This document shows positions 62,126-64,000 of a stretch of 64,000 nt of DNA, in pieces. This DNA is from Prauserella aidingensis (lineage in GTDB: Bacteria > Actinomycetota > Actinomycetes > Mycobacteriales > Pseudonocardiaceae), in contig NZ_JAMTCN010000004.1 in assembly GCF_024171865.1 (NCBI RefSeq), forward strand, positions 186,001 through 250,000. Direction: 5' to 3'. Position numbers and translations under genes: made by a program. The notes under the pieces were generated by a model. The model saw nothing but the letters and a program-made list of their open reading frames with translations. It made no database searches and was not told the DNA's origin. Each line of letters starts with the position of its first letter. Position 1 is the stretch's first letter.

Positions 62126-63457
62126 TCACGCCGCGGCGATCGACTCGCCGAGGATGCCGAGCGCTTCGGTGGTCTCCTCGTCGGTGAGCGTCATGGGCGG
62201 GGCGAGGCGGAGCACGTTGCCGTGCAGGCCGCCCTTGCCGATGAGCAGGCCACGCGCCTTGGTCTCCTCCAGGACACGGCCCGCCGCGGCGGCGTCGGGC
62301 TCCTCGCCACCGGGCCGCACCAGTTCGACGCCGATCATGAGGCCCTTGCCCCGGACGTCGCCGACCAGGTCGTGGCGGCCCTGGATCTCCCGCAGGCCCG
62401 CCATCAGCGTGGCGCCCTGTTTGGCGGCGTTGCCCTGCAGGTCGTGGTCGAGCACGTAGTCCAGCGTCGCCTGCGCCCCCGCGGTGGCCACGGGGTTGCC
62501 GCCGAACGTCGAGATCGAGTTCGCCCCGAGGCAGTCCATGATCTCGCCCCGCGCGACGACACCGCCGATGGCGAGACCGTTGCCCAGGCCCTTGGCGAAC
62601 GTCATGACGTCGGGCGTGACGCCGTGCGCGTCGATGCCCCAGAAGTGCTCGCCGGTGCGGCCCCAACCGGTCTGGACCTCGTCGGAGATCAGCAGGATGC
62701 CGTGTTCGTCGAGCACCTCCTTGAACGCGCCGAACATGCCGTCGGGCGGCGTGGAGAACCCGCCGACGCCCTGGATGGGCTCGGCGATGAGGGCGGCCAC
62801 GTCGCCGGAGGTGGTGGTGCGCAGCACGTCGCGCAGGTCGTCGGTGCAGGCGCGGATGTAGCCTGCGTCGTCGAGTCCGGAGAACGGGCCGCGATACCGG
62901 TAGCCGCCGTGCACGTAGCTGACCTTCACCGGCGACAGCGAGCTGGCCGACCAGCCGCGGTTGCCGGTGATGCCGACCGTGCCGAACGCCCTGCCGTGGT
63001 AGGAGTTCCGCAGGGCCAGGATCTGGTTGCTGCGCCGGTACTGCGTGGCGAGCATGAGCGCGGTCTCGTTGGCCTCGGTCCCGGAGTTGGTGAAGAACAC
63101 CTTCGCGTCGGGGATTCCGGAGAGCTCGGCGATGCGCTCGGCGAGTTCGACCTGCTTGCGGATCAGGTACAGCGTCGAGGTGTGCAGCACGCCCGTGTCG
63201 AGCTGCCGCCGCACCGCGTCGGAGATCTCGGCGACGTCGTAGCCGATCGCGTTGGTGAGGATGCCCGCGAAGAAGTCGAGGTAGGTCCGGCCGTCGCCGT
63301 CGGTGACCCGCCTGCCGCCTGCGCTCGCGATCTCGATCGGCTCGTCGTAGTAGAGCGACATCCAGTCCGGCAGCACGGCGCGGTGCCGGTCCAGCAACGG
63401 GCGGTCCGACTGGGGGCGCTCGGGCGGGTGGCTCTGCGGCACGTCCGGTTCCGTCAT
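62126..63457 (-). CDS. Class III PLP-dependent aminotransferase
   Basis: 443 residues from ATG 63457 (MTEPDVPQSHPPERP). PLP features: KVFFTNSGTEANETALMLA, NSYHGRAFGTVGITG, LISDEVQTGWGRTGEHFWG (Asp) and MTFAKGLGNGLAIGG with the Schiff-base Lys. Resembles beta-alanine/3-aminoisobutyrate, 4-aminobutyrate and alanine-glyoxylate aminotransferases. With mmsA downstream, an omega-amino acid giving malonate or methylmalonate semialdehyde is the best guess. Confidence 0.9.
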   Translation of the reverse strand: MTEPDVPQSHPPERPQSDRPLLDRHRAVLPDWMSLYYDEPIEIASAGGRRVTDGDGRTYLDFFAGILTNAIGYDVAEISDAVRRQLDTGVLHTSTLYLIRKQVELAERIAELSGIPDAKVFFTNSGTEANETALMLATQYRRSNQILALRNSYHGRAFGTVGITGNRGWSASSLSPVKVSYVHGGYRYRGPFSGLDDAGYIRACTDDLRDVLRTTTSGDVAALIAEPIQGVGGFSTPPDGMFGAFKEVLDEHGILLISDEVQTGWGRTGEHFWGIDAHGVTPDVMTFAKGLGNGLAIGGVVARGEIMDCLGANSISTFGGNPVATAGAQATLDYVLDHDLQGNAAKQGATLMAGLREIQGRHDLVGDVRGKGLMIGVELVRPGGEEPDAAAAGRVLEETKARGLLIGKGGLHGNVLRLAPPMTLTDEETTEALGILGESIAAA

Positions 63458-63502
63458 GACTTCGAGTCTCGGGGCGCCACCGGTTCCGGGGCCACACACA
63501 AT

Positions 63503-63532
63503 CTGTACGGACTCCCCTCGCGGCCCGTACAG
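63503..63532. promoter_or_regulatory. Candidate operator: 8-bp inverted repeat in the aminotransferase-pucR gap
   Basis: CTGTACGG (63503-63510) and CCGTACAG (63525-63532), a perfect inverted repeat with a 14-bp spacer, i.e. 22 bp between half-site centres, two helical turns. It sits in the 109-bp divergent gap 46 bp from the aminotransferase start and 35 bp from the PucR start, as expected of a PucR-regulator site. Confidence 0.5.
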
Positions 63533-63566
63533 TCTGCCGTTCCGGCAGGTCCCTCGTGGAGGTGAC

Positions 63567-64000
63567 ATGTATCCGACGGTCGGCGACGTACTCGCACTGC
63601 CCGTGATGCGACAGGGCGGCCCGCATGTGGTGGCGGGCGCCGACGGCCTCGACGCTCCGGTGCGGTGGGTCCACGTCGCCGAGATCGCCGAGATCGCGCC
63701 GCTGCTGAAGGGCGGCGAGCTGGTGCTCACCACCGGGGTCGCGTTACCGGACGACGACGCGGCGCTGGCCCGCTACGTCGACGACCTGGCCGCCGTGGGC
63801 GTGGTGGGTGTGGTCGTCGAACTCGTGCGGCACTGGCACGACCGGCTGCCCCAGGCGCTGGTCACCGCGGCGGACAAGCACCGGCTGCCGTTGGTGACGC
63901 TCTCGCGGGAGACGCGGTACGTCACCGTCACCGAGGCGGTCAACGGGCTCATCGTCGACGCCCAGGTCGACGAACTGCGTGCGGCGGCACAGGTGCACGA
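63567..64000 (+). CDS. PucR-family transcriptional regulator (3' end beyond the window)
   Basis: The first 144 residues are visible, in the PucR N-terminal ligand domain (TVGDVLALPVMRQGGPHVVAG, WVHVAEIAEIAPLLKGGELVLTTG, LSRETRYVTVTEAVNG). The DNA-binding helix-turn-helix of this family is at the C-terminus, outside the window. GGAGGT lies four bases before the ATG. Divergent from the aminotransferase-mmsA genes, so probably their activator, responding to the amino acid substrate or a purine/pyrimidine-derived compound. Confidence 0.9.
   Translation, partial: MYPTVGDVLALPVMRQGGPHVVAGADGLDAPVRWVHVAEIAEIAPLLKGGELVLTTGVALPDDDAALARYVDDLAAVGVVGVVVELVRHWHDRLPQALVTAADKHRLPLVTLSRETRYVTVTEAVNGLIVDAQVDELRAAAQVH

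Overview
The window is chromosomal DNA from a very GC-rich actinomycete, most likely of the order Pseudonocardiales (Saccharomonospora/Prauserella/Amycolatopsis-like). GTG starts, 4-nt ATGA/GTGA overlaps and almost exclusively G/C third positions are typical. The right half carries the core order dnaG - dgt - glyS - smtB - zur - (Rv2360c-like) - uppS - recO - era - CDA-like - CorC-like - ybeY - phoH - rsmE - dnaJ - hrcA, which matches the Rv2343c-Rv2374c stretch of mycobacteria. I see no phage genes, transposases, CRISPR array or rRNA; there is one tRNA-Asn.

Left part (1-22118): an accessory catabolic region, all leftward except its regulator. Operon A runs from a hormone-sensitive-lipase-type esterase (21041) through a Baeyer-Villiger monooxygenase, an EthD-like protein, four NTF2/SnoaL-like proteins, an NDMA-type Zn alcohol dehydrogenase, an acyl-CoA synthetase, two hotdog hydratase-type proteins and a thioesterase. 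It ends at a strong terminator (11907-11949). Operon B starts at 11727 with an aldehyde dehydrogenase. It continues through a flavoprotein dehydrogenase, a complete LIV-type ABC importer (K-H-M-G-F), a second acyl-CoA synthetase, an enoyl-CoA hydratase and a second aldehyde dehydrogenase cut by the window edge. Together this reads as uptake of an organic acid or carbonyl compound, ketone-to-ester oxidation, ester hydrolysis, alcohol-to-acid oxidation, CoA activation and beta-oxidation-like steps. A divergent GntR/FCD regulator (21369-22118) lies next to operon A. The same 24-bp AT-rich motif lies upstream of both operons (11831-11854 and 21151-21174), so it is a candidate shared operator.

Middle part (22119-33760): a PepSY membrane protein with a small membrane partner, an alpha/beta hydrolase and a CPA2 antiporter. 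Next comes a PaoABC-type molybdenum aldehyde oxidoreductase whose FAD subunit is inverted relative to the other two. Small conserved proteins follow, one with a SigF/SigB-type promoter, then tRNA-Asn with its terminator and a trans-aconitate methyltransferase-like gene.

Right part (33915-60365): housekeeping genes. Inserted among them are an ECF41-type sigma factor with its convergent carboxymuconolactone-decarboxylase-like target (a perfect TGTCACA-N16-CGTC promoter is visible), a polytopic membrane protein, a serpin, the smtB-zur metal regulators facing a permease pair, and a small cluster of RDD, CD225 and DUF2752 membrane proteins.

Far right (60475-64000): methylmalonate-semialdehyde dehydrogenase and a class III aminotransferase, divergent from a PucR-family regulator cut by the edge. 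This suggests catabolism of beta-alanine/3-aminoisobutyrate or another omega-amino acid.
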